This document shows positions 47,320-59,587 of a DNA stretch of 64,000 nt, piece by piece (position 1 is the first letter of the stretch; each line of letters begins with the position of its first letter). The position numbers and the translations under genes were made by a program. The stretch covers positions 1,295,767-1,359,766 of the forward strand of contig JAQFVV010012416.1 of NCBI GenBank assembly GCA_028023455.1, given 5' to 3'. A model generated the notes under the pieces. It had not been told where the DNA came from and searched no databases. It worked only from the letters and a program-made list of their open reading frames with translations. The stretch comes from Epiperipatus broadwayi. Taxonomy: Eukaryota; Onychophora; Udeonychophora; Euonychophora; Peripatidae.

Positions 47320-48700
47320 TTTTATTATATAAACTTATAGTGGTAAAGTTTAAGACATTGGAAAATATATATATTGATTTTTTCAACCATTATCCTTTGT
47401 AATGGCTTTCAGTTTCTCTCATTAAGCATTGATTTCAATCACAGTTTTTCCTACCAGATTTTATTCTCTCATTAATAAAGAATACAACCATCATTTGTAA
47501 GATGGCCAACTTCAACTATTGATGTGTTCAGTAGTTTATTACTAATTCTCTAGTTAACCAACATCATCATGCTAATTTCTTTTAAACTCAGTCAAGTCTA
47601 ACATTTTCCAGTTTCAAAATAAACTTTATTGATAAAAATTGATGATGTTACAATAAACAGAAGTGACAAAGAATACATACCATTTTAATATTTACATTTT
47701 GATTAGAATTATAAAAATGCTATACATTGGTAAAAATACAATATTGTAATGAATATATAATGGATAAAATAGAAACACATAATTTGTACATCTCACTATA
47801 ATTTAGAGCATTGATGCATAAATTTCATGCAGTTGTAAGTATATCTGAAAGAATTAATTTTTTGCCTCTCTGTTAAGTGTATCTAGTTTGTTTCTAAATG
47901 TATTTGCTGTCTTCTTGTATTATTGTTATAAAGAAATAAACAAACACCTTGTGCACCAGAAAGCATGATATATGAATGTGGTGGTTCTTATTTTTACAAA
48001 GCAAGCTATTGGAAAAGTATCTTTGTGATATATGACTGGATATCTTGTAGGCTACTATATTTAAAAAAGATGAGTTTGATCTTCTTCTTTGTGACATCAT
48101 TGACATATAGTTTGTGTTGACAAGATTTATATTATACTCAAAAAAGTATATAATATAGGTAAATACCACATATTTATTTTAAGCATAAAACCAATTTTCT
48201 GATCAGCTGTCTATTATTAATGCCAAGCATTGGAAAATCAGTATTTTCATTTATATTTGGATATAGAAGAGCATATATTTTAGCATATATTTTCTAATAT
48301 TGCCATCTGCCTTGTGGGGAAATAATCTTAATGTTTGTCATTAGGTTAATTAGTAATAGAATTATTTAAACGTATATATAAAGAAGATTTATCTGTTGAT
48401 GTTATCTTGAGTATCATCTCCAGATGTGAGAGTAATCTTATCATGGCTGATCTGATTAATAATTTTTATCCCATATGCATAAATTGAATGTAAGCCTAAT
48501 CCATTTTGAGTATTATAAAACTAATTTTCTGAGTGAAATTATGACACACACACCCAAAATTGCTTCATACACAGTGAATAAAAATTTGAAATAAATGCTT
48601 TCGTAAAGATTACGATAGATAAATTATATAGTGAACAATGTGATGATAAGCATGTTGATTGATGAAAGTAATCTTAGAATAGAGTGAGAGACATACCTTT
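47320..48700. other. Unannotated AT-rich stretch
   Basis: No coding or structured repeat could be supported. This is where a promoter for the candidate gene at 48705 would lie, but no TATA-like or initiator element stands out from the AT background. Confidence 0.35.
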
Positions 48701-48704
48701 GAGA

Positions 48705-49156
48705 ATGATGATTTTAGGTATTTTATTGATTGCAACAGAATGTCTCATATTTGCTTTTCATAGCTGTGATGCTCAGGTAAAAAAGAAAACCTAAATATGT
48801 AGTTGGTATGCTAAAAATGTATTGCATATGTTCACTTGTGTATATGTACCACATAATTTGTGTAAAATGAATTCAAGCTTTGGGAATTGGTAAATTCCTT
48901 CATGATTTTTATTAATGTCTGAATTTTTTTATTGTTGTTATTTTTGTAAGGAAGACTAATATCATACATGTATGCTATGCAGATTACACCACAACCTATT
49001 GTAAGTGTATGGATGCCTAGAAGATGTTTTTCTATATTGTTGAAGAATTTATATATGTTTTTGTCTACTTATTTATCGATGTGTTATTATGCTTTTATAA
49101 TATATTCCTTATTAATTCCTTAGAGTATTACGTTCAATAAAAATATATTGTGTTAG
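48705..49156 (+). CDS. Speculative secreted-peptide gene: signal exon, 18-nt micro-exon, short last exon
   Basis: Exon 1 (48705-48776) starts with tandem ATGs and encodes 24 residues beginning MMILGILLIA and ending HSCDAQ. This is a signal-peptide-like hydrophobic run followed by a small polar end. It stops exactly at CAG|GTAAAA. After 206 nt, TATGCAG precedes an 18-nt in-frame stretch (48983-49000, ITPQPI) followed by a consensus donor GTAAGT. After 123 nt a pyrimidine-rich CTTATTAATTCCTTAG precedes SITFNKNILC and a stop (49124-49156). AATAAA at 49136 and a GT-rich run after it could end the transcript. All three phases agree. Against it: hydrophobic starts and GT/AG sites are common by chance in AT-rich DNA, the predicted peptide is only 40 residues, and AATAAA lies inside the last coding exon. 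No family was recognised. Confidence 0.22.
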
Positions 49157-49646
49157 TGTGTATTTTCACTCCTACGCTATACATTCATTAGTGGACATTC
49201 ATAAATGAGACTAATCATTCTCCAGAAAAACAAAGCAAAGATAAAAAATAAATGATGAAAGATGAGCTTTATAATGACCGTACAAAAAGCCATTCTATAA
49301 ATTACAAATACCCACATATATCACAAGCTGGCACTTATTTATATGAAATAAAAACATGCTAACATTGAACAACTTTAATGTTAGTTAAGCATTGTACTCT
49401 ATTTTCAGTCATGTCTTCGAAAGAAAACAATAATGTTATGCCTCTTTAGAACATCCTTGAAATAATTTTTATAACTTAAATGCTACTTGCCTCACTCATG
49501 AAAACCATACTCTCATTTAACAAAATATTTTTTTAGAAAGTCTAATTTCCATTTACTCTACTCATATGCTCAATCCATTGATATGGATTTTTGCGCTATA
49601 GGGTCAGCAGAATTTCATCCAGCAAGATGAAGAATATTCTAATAGG

Positions 49647-49659
49647 TCTTCTTAGTCAT
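49647..49659. repeat. 13-bp target duplication of SINE copy 3 (left)
   Basis: TCTTCTTAGTCAT, exact partner at 49758-49770. Confidence 0.9.
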
Positions 49660-49757
49660 ATGTCATAGCATCTGCCGGGACGCGAACCCACACCCGTCTG
49701 CAACCAACTACTTGCTTGCATGGCAGCTGCGATACCTCTCGGCTAACAACGCAAGAC
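49660..49757 (-). mobile_element. tRNA-derived SINE, copy 3 (with TSD)
   Basis: Minus-strand SINE: GTCTTGCGTTGTTAGCCGAG, AGGTATCGCAGCTGCCATGC, AAGCAAGTAGTTGGTTGCAG, GGGTTCGCGTCCCGGCAGAT and GCTATGACATAT. Exact 13-bp duplications. Box B GGTTCGCGTCC is a perfect pol III match. It has almost no A-tail. Confidence 0.92.
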
Positions 49758-49770
49758 TCTTCTTAGTCAT
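49758..49770. repeat. 13-bp target duplication of SINE copy 3 (right)
   Basis: TCTTCTTAGTCAT. Confidence 0.9.
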
Positions 49771-49779
49771 TGTACTGTA

Positions 49780-51650
49780 TTTTAAAATTTTTACATAGAC
49801 ACCTTTAACTCATTTTTTCCCCCAGAGCGTTTATATTATGTTGAGATCGAATCTATATATAAATTTACTTGCAATTAATTTAGATTGCACAACTTAACAT
49901 GTTATATATAATAACAGCGCGTTAGCGTCTGCGTTGTATCTCCATTTCCAGTTTGCCTTTTCATTTAAAAAGCTATTGTCGGTAACGTATAATGTTATGT
50001 AATGTAAGTGCATAGGCCTATATAGAATGTTCCTAATATTTAATGCAAATCCTTATAAATAATAAAATTACAATACTAACTTATTAATAGTCAATTTAAG
50101 AAATAAAAGCACTTTAAATATGTTCAAAAACTTAATCAATTGCAATATTTCAACTATAAGGTGAAACGTTGCAATTAAAACATTAAAATTTCACATGCGA
50201 ATTCTTTCACCTGGACTGAGCACGGCTATAAATGGTTTATTTAAATTCAACGCAGATTTAAATCACTTATCAATGTTTCCAAGCCAGTTATAAATTTAAA
50301 ACGAAGCAGTATCATGACTATTATACTTCACGAGGAAATTCTTTGTTGAGGGAAATAAATAAAACGGAGTAACTTATTTAAAAATTCACAGCAGAGTTTT
50401 ATTAAAATTCAAAATGATTATCAATATTTGTTAAATCAACACATGGAGCTAAAAACGTATGTGTTAGTATACACAAATAATAAACAAGAAAAGTTATATA
50501 TATATTTTATCTAGCTGGTTTCATTTATATATGAACAAGTGATTACTAACATTTGCTAATCACATCATGAGGCTGAAATCGTATATGCGTTAATATATAC
50601 AAACTATAGATGGAAAAGTTAAATATATATAAAAACGTAGACTTTATGCTATAAACTTGTTTCGTGTACGTATGTATACATATATATCTATTAAAATTTC
50701 TGACATTCAAAGTGATATGTAGAAGATATTATTTCAAACATCAGAACATAATGTTTTAGAGGGCGTAAAATACAACGCTTTCAAAAATTCACAATTATAC
50801 AAAATGGGAGTGCAAATGGTAAGTAATGGGCTAAAATCTAAAAGTATAATCGATTTTTTTAATTATTTTGATTTTCCATAAAAAAAAATTAGGATAATTA
50901 CATATCAGTTCGACGGTGATGAAAAACACTGGCACAAACAAATGCGTAAATAAAGCCCGAATTAAAGACATTTACAATTTTCTAAAAACAAAAACAATTT
51001 ATTAAGTCAATATTAGATAATATTCAGCAGGAGAAAATTGTAGTCAAAATCTTGGTTTATTATTTAATATTCACTTTGAAAACTGTTTTCGTTTTTAGAT
51101 GATTGTAAACGTGCTTAATTCGGTCTTTATTTACATATTTTAAAATGAATTTTAGATTATATCCCGATCAGAAGAAAGTTGTTAGTCAAAATGTTGGTTT
51201 ATTATCTGATATTCACTTAAAAAAATTGTTTCGTTTTTGGAAGATGGTAAATGTATTTAATTTTGTTTTTATTTACACATTTGTTTACATCAGTTATAAT
51301 ATAAGTACATAATTTTCTCCATATACGAAATGTTTTCTCTTACTATCTATCATCGGACTAATACATATGTGAAATCTTACCGTCAGACTAATACATAAGT
51401 ACCAAAATTAGTTAATCGAAAGTTCTGAAAGTCATGTGAATTCGAATGACAGATATTACAGAATTGAACAGGGACGCAGGATCCTTGAGTCCTTCACTCT
51501 ACAACCTCATCTAAACTATGCAGAGAGATTATCAAAGCAGGTGAACTTATAAAGATCTTATAGCATAATAAATCAAAATAATGTGGGACGGCAAATGTTC
51601 TATACAACAGTTTTTGTAAAAAAAGTAAAATAAATAGAATTGAGCTTAAA
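49780..51650. other. Unannotated stretch
   Basis: No gene was recognised. A diverged duplication is visible: 51020-51170 ('CAAAATCTTGGTTTATTATTTAATATTCACTT', then 'GTTTTCGTTTTTAGATGATTGTAAA') resembles 51180-51290 ('CAAAATGTTGGTTTATTATCTGATATTCACTT', then 'GTTTCGTTTTTGGAAGATGGTAAA'), a period of about 140 bp. Confidence 0.4.
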
Positions 51651-51656
51651 ATTAAA

Positions 51657-51751
51657 GGTCATCGCAGCCGCCTTGCAAGCAAGTAGTTGTTTGCAGACGG
51701 TTGTGGGTTCGCCTCCCGGCCGATTCTATGACATATGGGGGGAAAAAAATT
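51657..51751 (+). mobile_element. tRNA-derived SINE, copy 4 (5'-truncated)
   Basis: Begins within box A (GGTCATCGCAGCCGCC), continues TTGCAAGCAAGTAGTTGTTT, GTGGGTTCGCCTCCCGGCCG, ATTCTATGACATATGG and a G/A tail. The 5' TGTTAGCCGAGA part is missing. Confidence 0.85.
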
Positions 51752-51759
51752 ACAATGAA

Positions 51760-53500
51760 CTCTTAACATAGAGTGACTTTCAAAAGTAAAAAAAAAAGGA
51801 TGATATGGATAATTTTTTTACATATAATAAACCAGTTAGGAGTACATGCAGATTTATGGTGAGGCTCAGGAAACACAAAACACACCATCTTCATTATATT
51901 ACTCCATGAGCGCAGAAAATTTGCTTACATTGAAGCAAATATTAATTATCTGCTATAGGCACTGTTTCTATATTGCAGAAACTGATATATTATTATCCAT
52001 AATTATATTTTGTTTTTGAAATGGCAGTTGTTACATTTTTTATTTTTTGTAAAAATGTATTGCTGTATATTTTTGTGTCAAATTTTTTTTATTTCCAAAT
52101 TTAATTATTCACATGAAGATGGTGAAATTTGAAGGCTGTCCATTAAAGTTTCAGGAATTGCTATCTTAATATAAACAAGCATTGATTGTATATGTCTGGG
52201 AGATTGTGATCTGCACAAAATATGTATATGTATACTGGGCACATGTGTGTGGGCATGTGATTGGTTGCTTGAGATGGAATGGTGGTTGAATAGACTGAAA
52301 AATTCCGAGTTCAAATCCCTTGACTTACATATATAAAACATTCAGTATAAGAAAGTTACATCTTGCTTTAGAATAACAAACGTATTTTCATACATCAAGT
52401 TTAACCAATATATTACTCTACAAATAATGCAAATTAATAGATATTTTTCAAAATATTGAAAATATATTTCAACAAAAAAAAAAACCTTATTGATTTTCTA
52501 AAATAATGTAACTAATTGCTACACAATATTCAGCTACTGCACTTTCAAAATGTTATATCTTTTAAATATACCTACCATCTAGGAACAAAGTGATAATATT
52601 AGAACCATCTCCACTCAATAGATAATTTTTAGTTAAATGCTGGCTTTGGGTTGGTATTTTTAGATCTAGTGTCTGAACCTACTCTGACACCTCTCTGAGG
52701 AGTGCCAAAGCATGAAACCATGGTCAGGGATTTGGGGAGGGATTCCTGACAGAGATATTTTAAGTGCTGACTCTGGCTAAGCATTTATCACAAAGCTTGT
52801 AGAGGAATTGGCAATCCTCATTGTTTTATAACTTACAAGCTTAAGAGTTAGGGTCATGTGATCTATGACTCTTATTTTGACTATCTAATGAACTGTTGTG
52901 GAAACACTAATATATAACCACAATATTTTATTAAGGCCATATAATTATGACAATCATAACACCTCTCCATTTTATTAAGAAAGCATTATTTTCAAGACTG
53001 AATGTTGCTTTAGAAATAAAATTAGCAACAAAGAATTTTATCCAGAAAATATAAATAAAATTCCATATGTTCAATGGATGAAGCTGAATCTATAGTTTCA
53101 AATAGGAAACATGGCAGATCATTGTAAACACAGCGACTGTTAACCTATACTTAAAAATCTAATGAAATAAAACCAAAAATTCCATACTTCTAAAGAATAA
53201 AGAAGAACAGATCCTTTCAATAAATATTATGAAAAAACATTAATAATATATAAATAATTGTACAGTCAGTTGTTCAGAAATAATAGAATATCTGGATTTT
53301 TTTAATACTTTCTGCCAGGAATTATATTTAAGAATATCTTTAATTCTTAAGATTGCCTTTCTACTACTACACTAAAACATGCAAAGCATTGTAAAACATG
53401 GCAAATAATTTAACAATAAAAAAAAAACATTACAACAGCTTATACTATGCTTTTTAAGAGCATATTGTTCATTCCACTCCTGCTCTGCCACCTATATTAA
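51760..53500. other. Unannotated stretch
   Basis: No domain was recognised. 52175-52330 has a SINE-like end ('GAGTTCAAATCCC', 52309-52321) but no matching box A. Confidence 0.35.
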
Positions 53501-53514
53501 GCTTGAATAACCAA

Positions 53515-53610
53515 TTGATGTTAGATATAATATTTATATAATCATTATTTAGTGCATCTTATCCATATATTTAAGCTAGTTGCTGGCTTAAAACCTTCAT
53601 CAGTGAAAAT
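53515..53610 (-). mobile_element. Diverged ribozyme-family copy with intact CUGAUGA
   Basis: The plus string 'TTTAGTGCATCTTATCCATA', 'TATTTAAGCTAGTTGCTGGC', 'TTAAAACCTTCATCAGTGAA' aligns with the family. On the minus strand it reads CACTGATGA, AGGTTTTAAGCCA, GCAACTAGC. The core CUGAUGA is kept, stem II can form with GGUU/AGCC, but GAAA is mutated to GCAA. No flanking duplication was found. An old copy. Confidence 0.5.
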
Positions 53611-54277
53611 TTTGGAACCTGGACCTAATGAACATGAATTTTTTTTTTTTTTGATTCATCCAGCAGTCATCTTTTCTTCTATCAATCTAACAGTCTAAAA
53701 TTGCTAACACAAAAAGTAAAACATGGCTATTTAATAAAAAGTGCATTAGATTCAAACAAATCTAAATGCATTATGTCCAGATAAAGATTCCTCACTGATA
53801 AAGATTAGTTAAAAACCAGTTTAGTTATAGAAAGGTAAAAGAACAGGATAGGAATTTACCCCATAAGCTTCTATTTTTTACTCATAGCTGGAATAGAATA
53901 TACAGTTCAAATTAAAAGTATATACCATTGGTGAACAAACATCTGCAAAATGAAAATTAAAAGTAAAACAGTCTTTAAATATCTCTTAGCAGAGCAAGAT
54001 TTTTCAGTTCTGTATAGAACAACAGTGAAGGGAAAGACAATGTGCAAGTACTGATAGTTTGGGAGATTTTTCATCTGTTTTATCTTTGAGGAATTAATTA
54101 TTAGCTAAACTAACTATGTGGCTGTTATTTGAAAAAAAAAAGACCCTAGACTGTTAAAAATAAGATTTGAATCCAGGTTGTACCAATGAAATCAGATCTA
54201 CTTCAATGATGCAGGAGATCCTCTATATATATATATTATAAAACTGGGAATTGTAATTCTATTTTTGAGATATTTAT

Positions 54278-54505
54278 TGTAAGCCTGAGAATTCAACGGA
54301 TATTAAAAATAGAACAATGTACAAAAATCTTCACCTTCAGCCTGTTCCCTTACCTTTGCCTTTATTACTGAAAATTAGGATTCAAATTTAGAACTTTGAA
54401 TCCTAATTTTTACTGATGACATCAAAATCCAGAGTCTGATCTCATGGTGGTAATTTTGTAGCACTGTGCTATTTGGGGTCCATTGATTCCTCAGGCTTAC
54501 AATAG
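54278..54505. repeat. Nested hairpin: outer 15-bp and inner perfect 16-bp stems
   Basis: TATTGTAAGCCTGAG at 54278-54292 is inverted at 54491-54505. Inside, 54371-54386 (AAAATTAGGATTCAAA) is the exact reverse complement of 54395-54410 with an 8-nt loop. 'CTTTGAATCC' in the inner stem is box-B-like. Possibly a decayed fold-back element. Confidence 0.6.
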
Positions 54506-55533
54506 ATGATTTTGGAATAATTAAAGATAATTGTGAATCCCTGTTAAAATACTGACATAAAAATTACTATTTAATATACTAAATGCAAGTAATTAAGATT
54601 TACACCCTACCAAATCCTCATTCTAATAAAGTAGACATGGTTTATCACTTACAACGACCATGTCATTAACAGAAAAAAAAATAGTATCCAATTCTCAAGC
54701 AAGTGGAATATTTAAATAACTAATTTAAATAATTGGTACTTCATCAGTACTATGAATCTGGTTTTCCAAACTGAAAGTTCATCTCTTTTCTTCTACCAAT
54801 GTTAAAAACATTTCACTAATTTATTACAAACAAAAATGAAAAGGATAGAATTTTACTTTAAAATTGTTATGGGAGCTTTTGTGACAAAAATTAGAAAACA
54901 ATTGCAAGGCAAAAGTATTTGGAGTACACTTTGATAGAGAGACAGAAAATGAAAAAGGATCTACATATTATGAATTTTCTTTTGAAAAAAAAAAAAAAAT
55001 TCAAAATTAAAATAGACATAGAAACATTCAAATGATTGTATAGCAGAATTGAATTATATGTTGATTAACATATATATATATATTAAGGCCCCAATGTCGG
55101 TAATAGATTTAACACAGAAAATGATAATCAATTGCTTGAGCTAGAAAAACAAAAACTAATAATAAAGATAATACCAACAGTTAATATTCAAAACTTGCAG
55201 GAATATTATAATAAATTTAAATTAGAATTTGCATATCATTAAAAATATTAATAGATTTTGTACACTGCTTAAAATTGAATAATTTAAATTAGATATAAAA
55301 AAACTTGCCTATCAGTTATCAGGTCCAAAAACAAAAGTTCATTAGCAAATTTTCAATTGAAAAGAAAATGTTTTAAGAAAGAAAGGTGGAACTATTCAAA
55401 AATGATACACTCAGTAGAATTGATTATCTGGAAGTCTATATACAATTATAGAAAAAAAGAGTTAATGCTGAAATTAGAAAATATAACTATGAATTCTGTA
55501 AAAGATAATAAAAATCTTAAAAATATAATTCAG

Positions 55534-55545
55534 TATTTTGACTAT
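55534..55545. repeat. 12-bp target duplication of ribozyme retroposon copy C (left, diverged)
   Basis: TATTTTGACTAT; partner TATTTCGGTTAT at 55732-55743 (three mismatches). It lies inside RTE coding sequence, where the intact copy encodes QHFGI, which confirms the site. Confidence 0.65.
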
Positions 55546-55731
55546 TAAAACAGGCAAAACTCTCTATACAGTAGTGCCACTCAATGCAAGTCAGAGTAAT
55601 CAATGGGTGCCAGGAGGCTTGTGCATAAAATCCCTATCTAGTGCCTACTCATCCAATATCCCCAGACAAGTTTCTAGCTTGCTTGTTTTCATAACAGTTA
55701 TGAGCAAGCATAAGAAATGGTGATCATGTGA
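55546..55731 (-). mobile_element. Hammerhead-ribozyme retroposon, copy C (nested in RTE)
   Basis: 186 bp: TAAAACAGGCAAAACTC, CAGTAGTGCCACTCAATGCA, AGTAATCAATGGGTGCCAGG, AGGCTTGTGCATAAAATCCC, TATCTAGTGCCTACTCATCC, AATATCCCCAGACAAGTTTC, TAGC. On the minus strand GAAAC and the cleavage region survive (ACUUGU instead of ACUAGU), but the core reads CUGUUAUGA with an insertion, so it is inactive. It splits the RTE frame exactly between QYFDY and FGY-type codons. Confidence 0.85.
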
Positions 55732-56749
55732 TATTTCGGTTATTGGAAGTAAAATTGTTTTAGCAATAATAAAAAAAATAGCTGACATTAAAGGAAGGAA
55801 TGATAACATAAAATGTGCAGTAAAGTTCCGCAAAAATTTATCCAGTAATAAATAATAAAAAAACAAAGTACGATCAATTATACCTTCTGAATTGCTAAGA
55901 ACTTTTAATAAAGAGATTAGACTTGGCTTTAAATTTAAAAAGAATGGAAAAGATCTCAGAAATTCATTAATTTTTTTCACCTGTTAATAATTTTATAATT
56001 AATATTTTTTAATAATTAAAAGAAATATATGAAGAAATTTTCTATACGCCAAATGTTAGAGATTTACTACATGGTTGACAAAGTGTAATAGAAAATATTT
56101 CTATTTAGATCTATCAGAGTTTTATTAGTTCTATGTAAAATCTTGACTAAATTATAACTCATTTACAGAGAATTTTAGACTCAAACCAACATGATTTTAA
56201 CATAATATATCACAGCAAGGTATTAAAAGAAGTTATAGAAAAGACAAAAAAGTATAAGTTGCTATTATACTTTGAATATAAAAAAGCATATAACTCCATA
56301 AGTATTTTCCCACTATTACAGCTTTGTACTATCAAAACATAGATCCAGGATATTATCAATTCCGGAAAAATGTTTATTAACATGCAATGGTGGTAAGTAG
56401 ATTACATAATAATAATTAAAAAGATTAATATCGATAAAGATATACACTAGTGATTTCATAACTTCAAAACATTATAGAAAGTATTTTGTTGATTAGTTTG
56501 AAAGGCTTTGAATAAACAAATCATCTAGATTTTTCAGATTTTGTCATTGTTTTGATAAATATTACTTCAGAGTCTCAATAAGTGTGACATTCAAATGAAA
56601 ACAAACAAACAACAACAAAAAATGACTAACCAAAAAAAAACTTAAATAATGTTCAATGAAGACAGATAATAATGAATTAGATGATGACATTTACAAATAT
56701 GTTGGGTTGATTAATACAGAGGGAATGATAATGACTGAAATTTATCTTA

Positions 56750-56765
56750 AAAGTTAAGTTAGATG
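56750..56765. repeat. 16-bp target duplication of SINE copy 5 (left)
   Basis: AAAGTTAAGTTAGATG, exact partner at 56878-56893. Confidence 0.9.
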
Positions 56766-56877
56766 TCTTGCATTGGTGGTCGAAAGGTCAGCGCGACTGC
56801 CTTGCACTAGCAGGCAGTTGCCCTGGTTGCGGGTTCGCGTCCCGGCCGATGCTATGACACTTAAAAAAAAAAAAAAG
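56766..56877 (+). mobile_element. tRNA-derived SINE, copy 5 (nested in RTE)
   Basis: TCTTGCATTGGTGGTCGAAA, GGTCAGCGCGACTGCCTTGC, GTTGCGGGTTCGCGTCCCGG, CCGATGCTATGACACTT and a poly(A) tail of about 14 nt. Exact 16-bp duplications. Box B GGTTCGCGTCC is perfect. It differs from the others in the linker (CACTAGCAGGCAGTTGCCC). It inserted into the already present RTE copy. Confidence 0.93.
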
Positions 56878-57369
56878 AAAGTTAAGTTAGATGAAGAATT
56901 TTGATAGAAATAATTTAATACTAAAAGGATATATGTTTACACTTTAAAAAGAAAGGGTTTTTAATACATATTGGTCTTGAGATTTAGGTATTTATCACAA
57001 TAACAATACAGAGATTGTTGACCACACATACAAAACAAGGAGAGATTACGATGGGAGTAAGAAAGGAATCAAAAATGAAATATGTTAAGTGAAAGTATAA
57101 ACAGCTTTCATTGAGAGAATCGACACCAAAATGGAATTTGTTCAAATTTCTAGAAGAGATAGCAATAAATGTGCAAATCAGAATTTTAAACTATATCCCA
57201 AGAGATTATAAAAGACGTAGAAAGAGATCCCTACTGAAGTAGATTGACGAGATAAGGAAATTTGTTATAGCATTGTGAACAGAAAAAAAAGCTGTGGGTT
57301 TTAGAAATTGGGTTAAATCTGAACAAATTAGCATTCTGCAATGAATCGGTAATAATTGAAATTAATGAT

Positions 57370-59100
57370 AAAATAGATGTTATTATAAATGTTTATCAAA
57401 TATATATTAAAATCAATAATTATTGTTATTATTTTTACTTAATACTTATGAATCTGCGAATACTCATTACTGCACGTATGTTTGTTATTTATTTATTAGA
57501 CATTATATATAAAATCTAATTAAAATTTTAAATACAAAAGAAGAGTACAATACATATATATATTAAATAGATCATGAATTTATTTTCGCTGACCCATAAA
57601 CAACTTATACGCTAAATGATGTCTACTGAAGTGACGTTTATCGAGAACTCCCTGTTTAAATATTAACACGATAGACAAATAACATTTTAACATTCTTAAA
57701 TAATATTTTTCCTTATATAAAAATATTTAAAGTCAAACATTCGTTTAAACATTACTAAATAAATTTATTTTATTTCAATAAATTATTTATCAGCATGTTT
57801 TCTTCGATGTTTTTCTCTCTCTCTTTCTCTATGATAGCAAAGGTTTTAGGATCGTCAATTAAAACTATTAATCATTTTAAAAATATTTTGTTATATTGTA
57901 ATCTTTATCTATTATCAGCTTTTAATTAAAATCTGAGTGAAGATGAAGAGGAGGGTGAAACATATCTGAGATCTGTGTATTTCCTGTAATCAAAGATTGA
58001 TTTTAAGTATAACTAGTCGAGAAAAATCTGCCTGCTACTTTGTTCATCTCAGATTAAAGAAAAAATTAGTTTAAAATTTGTAATTAATTTGTATTATTTG
58101 ATTACATTGATTTATTCCCTTTTTTACTAAGAGTCACAAAACAGACAAACTATTTAAAAAGAGTTATGAATATTTAAAAAATAAAAAACTAGTTGTTACA
58201 GTAAGTAAACACACACACACATACTCGGCAATATAATTAAAATATAGCACTATATTGTATTATCGTTCCTTTTTTATTTTTTGCTACGTACTATTTTACC
58301 TCCCTCTTTCTCATAGGCAAAAACGGGATATTTTGAAATTTGCATATGTGAATATTTTTTATGACACTTTGCTATAATTGGGCCCAGTAGTAAGTTATAG
58401 TAATTTTTTTAAAATGAAAAATATAACATGATAGATAAATTTATAATACCATTTCATAATAGTATAAGGATCATTTCCATAAGATAATTTTTTTTTTTTT
58501 TTCTAAATAAAAAATATTTTTTTAACAAATAAAAATCGATTTCGCAAAAAGGTGCGAAGCCTATTATTTACGTAAGTTGAAAAGAATCAGTATAACTTTT
58601 TAAAAACAATATTAGAATTTATTTGATGAATAAAATAAAAGCAGAAAAAATTCCTTATAAATAATGGATTAAAAATACTTTTTGTGGAAGTTAAATTTTA
58701 CTAATATTAAGTCAAAAGGCGTTTTTGTTTTGTTTTAGTGCAGTAAATTCCTAAGCTTGAGGTTCATAGATGGCAGTTTAGTTCTGTCATATTCAGGGTT
58801 AGAATTTCGTCGGAACTCCCAAACAATAAACCATTTGGTTATTTTTACTGATGAGTAATCTTTCTGCACTAAATGTAACAATGGGATTGTATAAACACAT
58901 TTCCATCATTTTATCCCAAACATATTAATTCTAATTCAATCCATTTTTTGTCTTTAATTTTTAAAAAAATATAATCTAGAACTAGAATCGTTGTAATAAA
59001 CTATTAATAACATTTGAAAATATTGTCTGTGCACTATGATATTATTGCCACTCCACAAATGATCACAGAACATATCTGTGATGTGATGTATTTTGGCTTC
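57370..59100. other. Unannotated AT-rich stretch
   Basis: No gene or structured repeat was recognised. A short (CT)n is at 57814-57830 and a (CA)n at 58210-58220. Confidence 0.4.
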
Positions 59101-59104
59101 TCTT

Positions 59105-59282
59105 TAAACGAAGTCAAGAATATCTCAGCAATTATGCCTAGATAAACCTGTTAGCCACTTTATTTTCCATTCCCCACTCTAAGTCTTCCCATATTCTGCC
59201 CCATCCCGTTTCCACAACATCTTTGTCAACTCTATGGCCTTTATATCTAAATCTCCCATATCTTTTCACAACCCCAGCATAT
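59105..59282 (-). mobile_element. LINE family 2, 3' UTR fragment, copy 3
   Basis: AAGTCAAGAATATCTCAGCA, ATTATGCC, CCTGTTAGCCACTTTA, TTCCACAACATCTTTGTCAA and CCCCAGCAT match the 3' tails at 30345 and 46655. The CCHC coding part is not included. Confidence 0.7.
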
Positions 59283-59339
59283 CTACTTTTTTCTTCACAC
59301 CTTTGCCATCTATTGTAAGCTTTTGTAACTAATAGTTAA

Positions 59340-59420
59340 TAAACCCCCATCTAGTGTTGCCTTACTTAGTTTCAAGCTTATGGCTGAAGACATGATAGGA
59401 TCATGTAACATGGCATCTGT
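59340..59420 (-). mobile_element. Partial ribozyme-family copy
   Basis: 'CCCCCATCTAGTGTTGCC', 'TTACTTAGTTTCAAGCTTAT' and 'GGATCATGTAACATGG' align with the ribozyme half of the family. On the minus strand GAAACUAAGU is followed by degenerate sequence, and CUGAUGA is lost. The 3' half is absent. Confidence 0.55.
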
Positions 59421-59574
59421 GATCCAAAACTCTCTAGAGTAATGTAGAACAATGACATACAGAGCAAACATTTAACACCATTAATTAGGTCTAAATTAGT
59501 TATCACTGCAATAGGCAAGTCTAATATGAGATTTGACATAAAAACAATGGAAGCATTGCTTCTCTAATAATTAC

Positions 59575-59587
59575 ATCATTTATACAT
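59575..59587. repeat. 13-bp target duplication of ribozyme retroposon copy D (left)
   Basis: ATCATTTATACAT, exact partner at 59770-59782. Confidence 0.9.

Larger units (their letters stand above)
54875..57365 (+). mobile_element. Old RTE LINE copy with two nested insertions
   Basis: Reading broken frames in order gives EN remnants (KIRKQLQGKS then GSTYYEFSFE, near 54880-54985), FNTENDNQLLE and IIPTVNIQNLQEYYNKFKLE (55109-55240), KKERWNYSKMIHSVELI then DNKNLKNIIQYF (55370-55545), PSELLRTFNKEIRLG-type (about 55880), an RT portion (56160-56580), and the C-terminal block ending near 57365. All match the full copy at 21664-24948 in order. It is heavily mutated. A ribozyme retroposon (55546-55731) and a SINE (56766-56877) sit inside it with their own duplications, so they inserted later. 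Confidence 0.8.
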
